From NCBI RefSeq assembly GCF_000003815.2, contig NC_049991.1, positions 12,062,955 through 12,124,954 of the forward strand: 62,000 nucleotides of DNA, in the 5' to 3' direction. The stretch is from Branchiostoma floridae. Taxonomy: Eukaryota; Chordata; Leptocardii; Amphioxiformes; Branchiostomatidae. Every line of letters begins with the position of its first letter. The first letter of the stretch is position 1. The notes beneath the pieces are model-generated. The model worked only from the letters and a program-made list of their open reading frames with translations, did no database searches and was not told the origin of the DNA. Shown piece after piece: positions 38,393 to 48,535 of the stretch. The translations under genes were made by a program, and so were the position numbers.

Positions 38393-40910
38393 GTAAGTAG
38401 TCATTTTTTTTAATATCTGGCTTCCTTGATACCTAAACATAATGAACTGTAATAAGTTTTAGAAAAAAAGTAAGTACAGTACATACAAAGTTGTTGTATA
38501 AGCGGACAGCTTGAAACTGTAAACCAAGAGAAGTGTGAGCCAGTTTGAAACCTGTCCCAGTAGTGTTCAATTTGCTGTAATCAAAGTCAAGGGTATTGAG
38601 AATCCTGCCCCATGGTTGGTCATTCCTCCCATTCCACAGCGGGCAGGAATGATCGGACAGTTTCAATTTGTTCCTGGGGAGCTTTGATCAATGATGCTAT
38701 TGGGTAGGAGTGAGAGAGTCCAAACAGGTGCCAGCAGGTTGTTCGGTTGACAAGGATTGTGTAGGATGTTTGAAAAGAGATAAACTCTAGTGACTCCATG
38801 CCTTCATATTGTTCCCTATATATCTTTTCAGTGCAGTGGAAAGTTTTCCATTAAAAAGATTGCAGTTGGAAAATAAAAGGAGCTAACTGGTGGATTGATC
38901 AAACATTGGGCCAGTGAATTTACATGTATAAGATGGGACAATTTTAAGACACTAAAACTGGTACTCGATATGTTGAAAGTAATGACAGTAATGGTTGGAA
39001 ATGTGTTGGCACACAAAACTTGCAGTTGGCACGACTTGAAGTAGAGAAGCTTACCAGACAAGCGCTGGTAGGACAGAGAGCCAGCCAGTACGGGGCGGAG
39101 TGTTAGGCCGGTTTGAAGAAATGCCAGACCGGTTTGAGGCAGGGACAACAGGTGATGGCAGGTTGCAACCCTGAGTGACAAATTATGATGTTGAGGATTA
39201 GTAAGGGGAAGCCCAGACAGGAAGGCTGTGGCAGGAGACTGGCTGAACCCCTGGGGGAAATCCCCACCCCCAGGGAACCCAAGCTCTCCTGGGAGAACAC
39301 ACCAACCATAGGGAAAACCACAACTACCACTGGACAGATGGGTGACTTTCCGTTCTACATGAATGTTGAAGAGCAGTGAAATGGTTTTACCAAAATTTGT
39401 TGAAAGCATGTCATCTCAGGACCCAACTTAATATGACAATGTGATAATAGGGGAAATGTGGTGATGATAATTTTCTTCCCAAATGATAGTATAATTGGAG
39501 TAATTGGGTCACGCTTGACCTGAGATCGTTTTATCTGGTCAGGGAGGATGTAGGAAGTCCAGGCATGAAGAGGAGAGCCGCACCAAGGAGATAAGATTCC
39601 TTGTCTTAAGCCCTCTTCTTACAGTAAGACAACAAGTGTGCCAGCTCAGCGTTGGTTCTGGATCAGGACGGTCTGAGTCGGTGAATCATGGAGACTTCTA
39701 CTAGCGGTGAAATGAACAACATGGACAGGTTCCAAAGCAAATGTGGTACACTATATATAGGAGACACGGCAGTGTAACATGTATGTCAGACATGTAGTTG
39801 CTGGCAGGTCGACACGGCTGGTTCCGAAGACCTTGTCTGACCGAGGGTCGTTTCCTACTGACAAGATGACACAGTTGCTGGTGTGGTGAAGTTCACAGAC
39901 GTTTAGAGGTTGAAAGAAAAAATTTTGTCTGTTACGACTGTTACACACCTTTGTAGCCATCTTCTCTTAAGGGAAATCTTTTAAGACTGGCCCCCGTTTG
40001 TTGAAGTAAATTTCAGATGGCCATAAGTACATGTTATGACATTCTGGACTAACAGTCTTCATGTGATAGGCTGCCAACAAGATAAGTGTCTGACTAAGTG
40101 TCTCAGGGTAAATACGAAAATAAGCAAAAGGAGAGGTGTTGAAATGGTATAGGGGCAGTGTTGGGGCTTAAGGAGTCCCTCTGTAGCAAACAAACACCCC
40201 GGAGGAATCCTTCAGAAGTCCGGGAAGACACTGCATCTGTGGAGTCACTAGACAACAGTGTGGGATAGAGATACTTCCTGAATGCCTCTGTAATCAGATG
40301 AAGAGGATCAAAAGAAGTATGATCATGTCAATCACGATGATGCCACAGCCATCTCCAGTTACACCCTGTTGTGTTAAGGATCAGTTCTTTGTTTTGCTTG
40401 CCTGTACTGTGCCAATGTTAACTCCCTGTCCACTCAGGGTCAGGGTCAGTTTAGCTGGGCTGGAAACTATCAGTACAGTGTGCCCTGTACCTACATGTAG
40501 TTTATGGCTTCTCTCCAGTCTCTCAACTGAATATAAGTTGGCGAAAAGTGGCAATGTTACAGAAATCCCCAGTTTTACAACAGAGAATGAGGTGGACAGG
40601 TTCTAAGCCAAGATGTGAGTGATGTTGAACTTGAAAAGCCTTGTTTTGTCTGCATCAATCAAAGTCAATAAGTTGATTGACACCAAGAAACCTTGAAGTT
40701 TTGCCCTTCCCAAAAACTTCACATTCTCATTAGATTTAGCAAAAACAGACTCCATAAGGCAGTGTTTATGTAAATAAATTATAGCTGAAGAGTTGTTGTC
40801 AGGTAGAAAGTTAGCTGGGTCAATCCGGGGTTTAGCCAGTCTCCTTGACTTGTGTTATCATCAGACCTGCTAGTTACCTTGTGATAATCTCTGCTTGTCA
40901 TTTCTTTCAG
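38393..40910 (+). other. MRTF intron 2
   Basis: GTAAGT to TTTCTTTCAG. Noncoding. There is an AACCAAACC-type short repeat at 38058-38098 just outside it on the left and a small G/C hairpin (CCCTGGGGG/CCCCCAGGG) near 39250-39280 inside. Nothing else recognised. Confidence 0.7.
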
Positions 40911-40966
40911 CCCTCAAGTCACCTATTGCCTTCCATGAACAGATGAAGAGCTTGGAAAGAGCTAAG
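40911..40966 (+). CDS. MRTF: MRTF exon 3 (RPEL1-RPEL2 spacer)
   Basis: Fifty-six bases after TTTCTTTCAG and before GCTAAG|GTGAGC. Encodes PLKSPIAFHEQMKSLERAK, the most diagnostic MRTF stretch: vertebrate MRTFs have PLKSPAAFHEQ followed by SLERAR here. This spacer is itself an actin-contacting element in the family. Starts in phase 1 and ends in phase 0. Confidence 0.97.
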
Positions 40967-41251
40967 GTGAGCTACTGAGAACTACGGAAAAAGAGACAAA
41001 ATCTATACATCAAAATATTCTAAAAAAACTTAATTGTCGTCCAAAAACTTTGAAGGGTGTAAGGATGGATTCCGAAGGCAGCATCTGTTCAACCAAGAGC
41101 ATGGCTTTTTTTAGCTAGAATGGCTAACAAGTAACAATTGAAAGAAAGTTTGTAGTCCCATCTGCCTGCAAAACTCAGTACTGCAAACTTGATATGTATA
41201 TGTTTGTGCATGTACATGTACTCTCTCTAAACCCTCCATTGTTCCCCTCAG

Positions 41252-41327
41252 ACGGGAGACCTGCTCCAGCGGAAGATCCGGCTGAGACCAGACAGGCAGG
41301 AGCTGATCCAGCAGCACATCTTGCAGG
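41252..41327 (+). CDS. MRTF: MRTF exon 4 (RPEL motif 2)
   Basis: Seventy-six bases between CCCTCAG and GCAGG|GTGAGT, encoding TGDLLQRKIRLRPDRQELIQ then QHILQ. RLRPDRQELIQQHIL is a canonical RPEL motif and the best conserved actin-binding site of this protein. The exon ends in phase 1. In vertebrates the next residues lead into a basic NLS and RPEL3. Here the next recognisable exon (50080) starts in the compatible phase but encodes the downstream acidic/serine region. Confidence 0.95.
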
Positions 41328-41394
41328 GTGAGTGGAACATGTCCTGAATCCCGTGACTCACGCTTTTCCCTCCTCCGATTGTTGCCATTTTCAG

Positions 41395-41444
41395 GGATTA
41401 TACAGCTTGTCTAACCCACAACATCCTAATCTCCCTGTCGTCAG
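41395..41444 (+). other. Candidate cryptic or poison exon
   Basis: Pyrimidine-rich tract and TTTTCAG acceptor, 50 bp, then a near-perfect donor CAG|GTAAGT. Read in the phase left by exon 4 it meets TAA after six codons, and 50 is not a multiple of three, so inclusion would truncate MRTF just after RPEL2 and probably trigger NMD. The intron to exon 4 would be only 67 bp. May be a chance pairing of sites. Confidence 0.3.
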
Positions 41445-42463
41445 GTAAGTCTGGGGAAATGTTGTGGTCCAGCCAAATCTCTTGCTTGTGGGAGAAAGAT
41501 GAGAGCAGACAATGTTATGACCAGGAGAAGATTTCTCAGTAACGTCCCAGGATAAACATTTGTCCGAGTTGAAAGCACCTTTTGCTGGTTGTGTAGCATT
41601 CTTCCATTTACCTGACTTAGGGAATTTATTTGAAGTGGAGTCAAGCTGACTTTACACCAATTTAGGAAGTGTAGGAGTTAGACAACAGTGACTTACCCTA
41701 TACCAACACAAAGATCAGGTGCTTATCAGCTAAGTGTTGAATCTTCCCACTTCTCCAAACATCCACATTACATAAGGTCGGCCGGTCTCTGTCAGTGACG
41801 TCAGTGACATGTCCTCTCTACGTGAAACTGAAATGAACCATTTGGGTACAGGGCGATGAAGATGTCATCAGCTGCCACTGATACTCTATCTATACGCCAC
41901 TTTCACAGGAAACCTGTGGATTCCCAAACTCTTGAAATAAAAGTGAGGATTTCCTTCACAGGATGTGTTTGTGGTCAGTAGGGCCGCAAACATTGTATGA
42001 ATGTTTTGTACTGGCTTCAATAGCGATCCCCAAACGGTTCAAATGGCGTAAGTTACAATAGGGAAGATAAACTGTACGGAAAAAAAGTGGCCCTTTTATA
42101 CCTACACACAAGAGATACATTTTACACTGCTCGTGTCCCGCCTGTGCATACATGTTAAAGACTGTTAAGTTTCAACAACACTTACTGGTGGCAGTAAAGT
42201 CAAAAGTGATAACTGCCTGCGGAGTCATTCTAAAGGTTATGATACTTAAGAAACACTGACCAACCTCACTACAGAAGTTTAAGAAAACATTTTGGAAATT
42301 TGTAGAAATATAGAATGAAAGATGTTTTATGTTTTCCAACACATTTGTAAACACTTAAAAAATGACACGATTAAACAGTAAGCCATTTTAAACAGTAAAC
42401 CGATTAGCCGCTATTTTGCATGTTTTGTAATTCAAGCCAAAGCATTGAATTGGATTCACGGGG

Positions 42464-42563
42464 NNNNNNNNNNNNNNNNNNNNNNNNNNNNNNNNNNNNN
42501 NNNNNNNNNNNNNNNNNNNNNNNNNNNNNNNNNNNNNNNNNNNNNNNNNNNNNNNNNNNNNNN
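42464..42563. other. Assembly gap (100 N, probably of unknown length)
   Basis: Exactly 100 N, a common placeholder for a gap of unknown size. It is one of the two places where the missing RPEL3 exon might be. Confidence 0.99.
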
Positions 42564-43373
42564 AGATTAATTTGCTCTTAATCTTGCTTGCTGTTTTCTT
42601 CCTGAAACTGCTCTTTCTAAAGGGGATATCACTGGAAAAATGTTACTGGTCTGCACAGTATCAAGACATTTGAAGAGAATTGCTAGTATTTCACTACAAA
42701 TTTTATAGTTATTGCTATGTGAAATACGTTTTTCCAGAGTTATCACCTCTTGTATAATTCTCTAGACGTTGATGACCATTCAGATTATGTACAAAGTATT
42801 GCAATATCATACAGGACTAACATGCATGACTGTACGTTCTCGACAGACCTGTCCAGCTTCCCATCATCCCTTCTCTTTCTATCATGTAACATTTCCGTTT
42901 GAATACTTTTATGTGATGGTATCATCATATTCATCTTGTTGAAAACCTTTCCTCTATGACTTACCAATGTGATGGCACTTACCCATCTTTGGCAATTTCT
43001 CAAACATCTACTTCTGAACAAATATCTATTTTGTTTCTTTTAGTCTTTCTTCTCCTTTACACAAAGATGTTTTACTTGTTTTTCTTGACATTTTTCACGT
43101 AACCCCCTCTTTTTTTATACAAAATATATATCCTCTGCCTAGTATGCATGTTTTGCACCACACCCTTTTCAAAATTGCCTCTTTCGATGAAAAGAAGCAA
43201 AAGCTATGTATGACACTTTGACAGGTCTGACTTGAAGGTCACTAATCTCTTGCCCCCCTCCCCACAAAGGTTGTGTACTGCAGAACCATGAGGAGGGAGG
43301 GCAGCAAAACCATGACTTGTGGTTCGAAGAAGGTACTTAACATGTTGTTGTTGTCTGTTGTTTTTGAAAACTT

Positions 43374-43472
43374 GAGTATTTAGGGAAATCAAGTCGACGA
43401 GCATTGCAACTTTGTGAAAATAACTAAATTTTGAAATTTGAAAACACTGTGGACTTGATATCCCTAAATACC
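43374..43472. repeat. Short inverted repeat
   Basis: GAGTATTTAGGGAAATCAAG at 43374 (arm ends GTCGAC, 43398) is the near reverse complement of the arm at 43449-43472, which contains GTGGACTTGATATCCCTAAA. The loop is about 50 bp. It may be a small MITE or a chance fold-back. Confidence 0.65.
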
Positions 43473-44634
43473 CTGTTTTTTAAGACACCTGCGGATAAAG
43501 GTGAACTAGCATTACATGTACACTGCAGACAGTATCAGAGACATACAGAATTGATAACATAAGACTGAAGACTGTAGGTATGCATCTGTGTTTGTGATGG
43601 AGCCGTGCCAGGGTGAGGGGAGGGGAAAGATGAGTCATCAACCCTGCTGCCATTAGGACACTTGCTAGATTCTTCTGTAGGGTTCATGGTCCAGTCAGAA
43701 GGGGAGTAGGTAGCTTATGTTTCTGAACAAGATTTGAGAAGTATGCAGATCAAAAGACACAGGATGACGCAAGCATTATATCAGTATCTACAATATCATG
43801 ACAAGCTGGGAGAAATTATGAGAATTTGTTCGGTTTGCTCAGTAGGGTTATATGTGAGGTCATTCCCTCTAAGACTGACAGGCATTTAGAGAAGGTATGA
43901 CACTATCATTAATGTAGTTAAGGAAAGTTTTAGAGGGGACAAATATTGCTTGTATGCTGTCCTTGCTCTGGTTATTCAGCTGTGCACATTTGCTGTATGC
44001 ATGAGGAATGTCGCCCAATTATTGTCCTGGAAACACTTGCACGTAGTGCTGATTAGTGCAGAAATCAGACAGCGCCACGCAACAAGTGTGCGTGACAGAT
44101 TTACCAATGAGCCTAAATCATGTCGGTCACAGGAGTGAAGAATTTGACACTGCTAAATATAACGACACTTGATAAATATAGCTGATCTTCATTGACGGCT
44201 GGAAAAATAATTGTCATTTTTAGAGTATCTTTGATGGCAGCAAGTGCCCCTTGATATCGGCTTACTCTATGGGAGTAGGGCTGTAAGGGTGGGAACTGAC
44301 ATCGGGGAGACTTCTTGTCTCCTATTTTATTTTCGAGATCGAGTCTCATATTCCAAAACAGCTTAGTTGATGCCCCAAGCCCATTTCAATTAATGGCATG
44401 GAGGGATTCACACTGAAGGTATCACCAGCACCTGGAATGTGGGCGTGTCACAGTTCCCATGGCAACAGGGTCAGCTGTTGCCAAGCAACCGTGACAAGCC
44501 AATGAACAGGTGTTATTGATCCTGGTTGCCTAAAGAAAATTCCCATTGCATCACAATTGTAAAACATGTCAAGATTGCCTTTACGAAAGCCCCTCCATAT
44601 ACGTTTGTCTTGAATCCTTAATAGTCTCAGTCAA

Positions 44635-45454
44635 TGATAATATATTCCCACTCACGTTGCCTCAGTGGAGAGTTAAGGACTGGGGTGAGAAGACCGAGGC
44701 ATCGTGGAATCCGAGATTCCATGCTTACCCGTAAAATACTTAGAGGGTGGGTGGGTGGGGGGGCTAAAAATTTGACTGCACTTCTTTCCCGTGCTCCCCC
44801 CATCTACTAATATCCTCTTCAGCAGAAAAGGTGAAGAATTGCTCCGAAACTTGATATCATGTGTTGCGCTCTGTTGTTCAGATATAACACAGAAAAGACA
44901 CCTACACTTGAACAGAACTTTATTGCCCGACAATTGTACATGATATGGCAACTATTATTACACAAAGTACCAAATGACTGACACTCGGTTTTATTCCGAC
45001 TGCTGTACCACATGAGAAAGAGCCATACACTCTTTGTGTCTGGCGGTAGGCTGTTCCAGACATTGGGCCCACGGTAGGCTATTGATCTTCTGAAGGTCTC
45101 TCGCTTAGGCTTTGGGACAACCAGTTGACTACTTGCTTTGGTTGTTCGTGTACTCTGGTCCCTGCAGTACACAAACATCTAGCGCATGTAGGGTAGTAGT
45201 TGCATATAACTTCGGAGCTTTGGATAATCCACACAGATCGGAGATATCCCTCTGGTGAAAAACGGCTACACTAGAAACCTACATTGCCTCTGACCGTGGA
45301 CTGTAGCTAGACTAGTCTACTCTTGCTAGGCTGTGTCCCTCCCGTCCGGCTCATGATTCACTTGTGAATAGAGGGGGAGTTATATCACATGTCATAAACT
45401 CACGCGAGTGGAGATCTCGCGAGAGTTCATTCCATTGTGATATTATTGGGAATC
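44635..45454. mobile_element. Element copy 1, defined by left end B and right end A
   Basis: End B (44635-44694; ATAATATATTCCCACTCACG to GAGAAGACC) is repeated at 45455-45513. End A (45348-45454; GGCTCATGATTCACTTGTGA to TTGGGAATC) is repeated at 49664-49770. The order is therefore B-body-A, B-body-A, i.e. two tandem copies with different interiors. The outermost bases form a short inverted match (ATTCCCA against TGGGAAT). Copy 1 holds a LINE tail. No transposase is seen, so it would be nonautonomous. The superfamily is unknown. Confidence 0.5.
44819..45178 (-). pseudogene. LINE reverse transcriptase C-terminal remnant
   Basis: The minus-strand frame includes RRSIAYRGPNVWNSLPPDTK, a hallmark of the C-terminal end of many CR1/L2-type LINE polyproteins in marine invertebrates. 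It is followed by unrelated translation, a probable frameshift after SLPPDTKS. Further downstream on the minus strand is CAATTGTCGGGCAATAAAG, which fits a LINE 3'UTR with a polyadenylation signal. Only the last ~60 codons and the 3' tail survive. It appears inserted within, or captured by, element copy 1. Confidence 0.75.
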
Positions 45455-46689
45455 ATAATATATTCCCACTCACGTTGCCTCAGTGGAGAGTTAAGGACTG
45501 GGGTGAGAAGACCTCGGCACCCGCTTCTCCCGAGTGCCATTATTCCCCTGATTTAAGTTCCTACATTTCCCTTCATTTAATCCTCTCCCAATCCTTATTC
45601 TTCTCCATTCCCTTTTCCCAATCCTTATTGTCTTCATTCCCCCAATCCCTTATATTTACTCCCTCACCTCTGTGCCTTTCCGTACAAAACCCTCTACGTA
45701 TGCATTAAGCCACCTTGACAACACAGCAGCATCCCCTATGGTCTGCTGCGCATGCTTGTTGTTATCAACAGGGTGGGTGTAAGACTATCACAGTCACAGT
45801 CATCAGTCTTTAGGTGTTCCTCAGGAATGCAGATTGATCCCTGGTTCTCAGCTAAGTTCCTTGGGCGCCTAAGGTCCGGCTCGAATGGGACCTGTCCAAT
45901 CCGAACTCAGTGGAATGGTCGACGACCAGTCCGATTAGATAGAGAACCCTTAGAGATTACCTGAGACCAACCTCTCTCAGGTTTACAGTAGTTCAACTCA
46001 TCCTGCGTCGTGTTGGAAATCAAACATTGATTTCTCTGCGTATACAAGAACCATATTCCAGCTGCAGAGAAAGCTATCACCACAATGCTTGCTCAGTATC
46101 TAACCTGTAACTGTCGACCTTTACGCACAGTTCTATGTATTTCAGTCTGGACAGGCCCCACTCGCTTCCCGGACCACCAGGCCGAAGCCAGTATGGGTGG
46201 CAACAGCTTAAGGGAGCTGAACACGGTCCACGAGTGAGAACTAGGCCAGCTAAAGGTAGCCAATAAACAGGAACACAGAAAATCCAATGGTAGGAAGGAA
46301 TGTGACACGAGAAACTCGGCATGATCTTTGTCTTTATTCCAAACTTGCATAACAAGAAACGCAAACACCGGTTCAGTCAACGGTAAAATCACCATCCAAC
46401 ATTACCGTGCAGACGCTGCGGACCTTATCGAAAATTGTATGTCGTCCAAGGTCACAATCTAATTGTGACAAACGAAGTTCCATTGTTCCCATTGTGTCCT
46501 CCATTCCTTTGACCTTTACTTCTGACCTGTCCAACAAGGTAGGTCTTCACTGTACTACCGTACGGTTTGTTACCTACCATGGATTTGTTCACCAACCATG
46601 CAACAAACCAAACAAAATCTGAGGTTGTCCAACAACCTGTCGTCATATCAAATGAAACACCGACTCAAATCAAACAAAGTTACGATTAC

Positions 46690-47965
46690 CGTCCACCGGC
46701 GCCCGTTGTCTTACAGCGAAAATCCACTATACCGTCTGACGCACCCCGCTGTCCAACAACGAATTCTCTACACGATTGTCCAACAACCTCACCACACCGT
46801 CCACCGGTGCCGTTGTTCAACAGCGAGTACAATATACAACCATGTACTGCACCCCACCGTCCGACGGTGCCGCTGTCCAACAGCAAATACAACATACAGT
46901 CATATACTGCACCACTCCCTCCAACGGTGCCGCTGTCCAACCGCAAATACCAGATACAACAAAGTACTGTACCACACCGTCCAACAGCGAATACAACATA
47001 CAACCATGTACTTGTACTACACCGCCCAACGGTGCCGCTGTCCAACGGCGTATACAACATACAACCATGTATGTACCGTGCCACACCGTCCGGCGGTGCC
47101 GCTGTCCAACAGCGAATACAACATACAACCATGTACTGTACTACACCGTCCGACGGAGTCCGCTGTCCAACAGCGAATACAACATACAACCATGTATGTA
47201 CTGTACCACACCGTCCTACAGTGCTGCTGTCCGACAGCGAATACAATATACAACCATGTACTGTACCACACCGTCCAACGGTGCCGCTGTCCAACAGGAA
47301 ATACAACATACAGTCATATACTATACCACACCGTCCGGCGGCCACGCTGTCCGACAGCAAATGCAATATACAACAAAGTACTGTACCACACCGTTCAACG
47401 GTGCCCGCTGTCTGACAGCAAATACAATATGCAACAATTATTGTACCAAACCGTCCGACGGTGCCGCTGTCCAACAGCAAATACAACATACACGATGTAT
47501 GTACTGTACCACACCGTCCAACGGTGCCCGCTGTCCGACAGCAAATACAATATGCAACAATTATTGTACCAAACCGTCCGACGGTGCCGCTGTCCAACAG
47601 CAAATACAACATACAGGATGTATGTACTGTACCACACCGTCCAACGGTGCCCGCTGTCCGACAGCAAATACAATATGCAACAATTACTGTACCAAACCGT
47701 CCGACGGTGCCGCTGTCCAACAGCAAATACAATATACACAAATTACTATACCACACCGTCCGACGGTGCCGCTGTCCGACAGCCAATACAATATACAACA
47801 ATTGCTGTACCAAACCGTTCGACGGTGCCGCTGTCCGACAGCAAATACAATAAACACAAATTACTGTACCACACCGTCCGACGGTGCTGCTGTCCGACAG
47901 CGAATACAATATACAACAATTACTTTAACGCCATCCGACGGTGCCGTTGTCCGACAGCGAATTCT
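46690..47965. repeat. Minisatellite, about 22 units of 59-63 bp with palindromic cores
   Basis: Typical unit: CCGTCCGACGG, TGCC, GCTGTCCGACAGC, then AT-rich AAATACAATATACAAC and GTACTGTACCACA. The first and third parts are perfect odd palindromes (CCGTC-C-GACGG and GCTGTC-C-GACAGC), in some units broken by C to A changes. Units at 47391-47697 form three nearly identical dimers of about 122 bp, a sign of recent higher-order amplification. Because units carry few stops, long open frames exist in several frames on both strands (up to 461 codons). These are repeat artefacts, not genes. Confidence 0.93.
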
Positions 47966-48080
47966 AACCAATTAAAACATTAAATCGATCGACGATCCTC
48001 AGTCATACAGAGTCAAAACCTAAAGTTTCCCCACAAAAGTTACGTCCTCGGTACTAAGAAATCAGACCACTGCGCCCCGC

Positions 48081-48535
48081 TGATCAGCCTGACAGGAGCT
48101 GGGGAGGAGCGAATACCGGGTTAGTGCAAAACTGCGACCCACTCCGAAACTACGTCCCGCTGATCAGCCTGACAGGAGCTGGGGAGGAGCGAATACCGGG
48201 TTAGTGCAAAACTGCGACCCACTCCGAAACTACGTCCCGCTGATCAGCCTGACAGGAGCTGGGGAGGAAAGAACGCCGGGTTAGTAACGAACTGCGCCCC
48301 GCCAGTCCGCCTGACAGGAGCTGGGGAGGAGAGAACGCCGGGTTAGTGCCGAACTGCTACCCGCTAGTCAGCCTGACAGGAGCTGGGGAGGAAAGAACGC
48401 CGGGTTAGTGCCGAACTGCTCCCCGCCGATCAGCCCGACAGGGGCTGTGGTGGAGAGAACGCCGGTTTAGTGCAGACCTGCGACCCGCCCCGAACTGCGC
48501 CCCGCCGATCAGCATGACAGGAGCTGGTAAACTGG
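48081..48535. repeat. Second tandem array, seven units of 62 or 80 bp
   Basis: Units are anchored on GATCAGCCTGACAGGAGCTG followed by GGGAGG(A) and CGCCGGGTTAGTGC. Spacing between anchors is 80, 80, 62, 62, 62 and 79 bp. The longer units carry an additional GCGACCCACTCCGAAACTAC-like insert. The first two units are identical over nearly their whole length. Confidence 0.92.

Noticed and set aside
45850-46230. Partial inverted similarity around GGGACCTGTCC/GGACAGGCCCC
   Set aside because: Only about 35 bp at roughly 75% match; could be chance in GC-richer sequence.
46690-47965. CRISPR-like appearance (regularly spaced palindromic repeats)
   Set aside because: The 'spacers' are as conserved as the repeats, the host is an animal and no cas genes exist. 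It is a minisatellite.
46567-47983. Several overlapping long open frames (up to 461 codons) on both strands
   Set aside because: They are translations of the stop-poor 60-bp minisatellite in different frames, with no start/splice context or protein-like composition.
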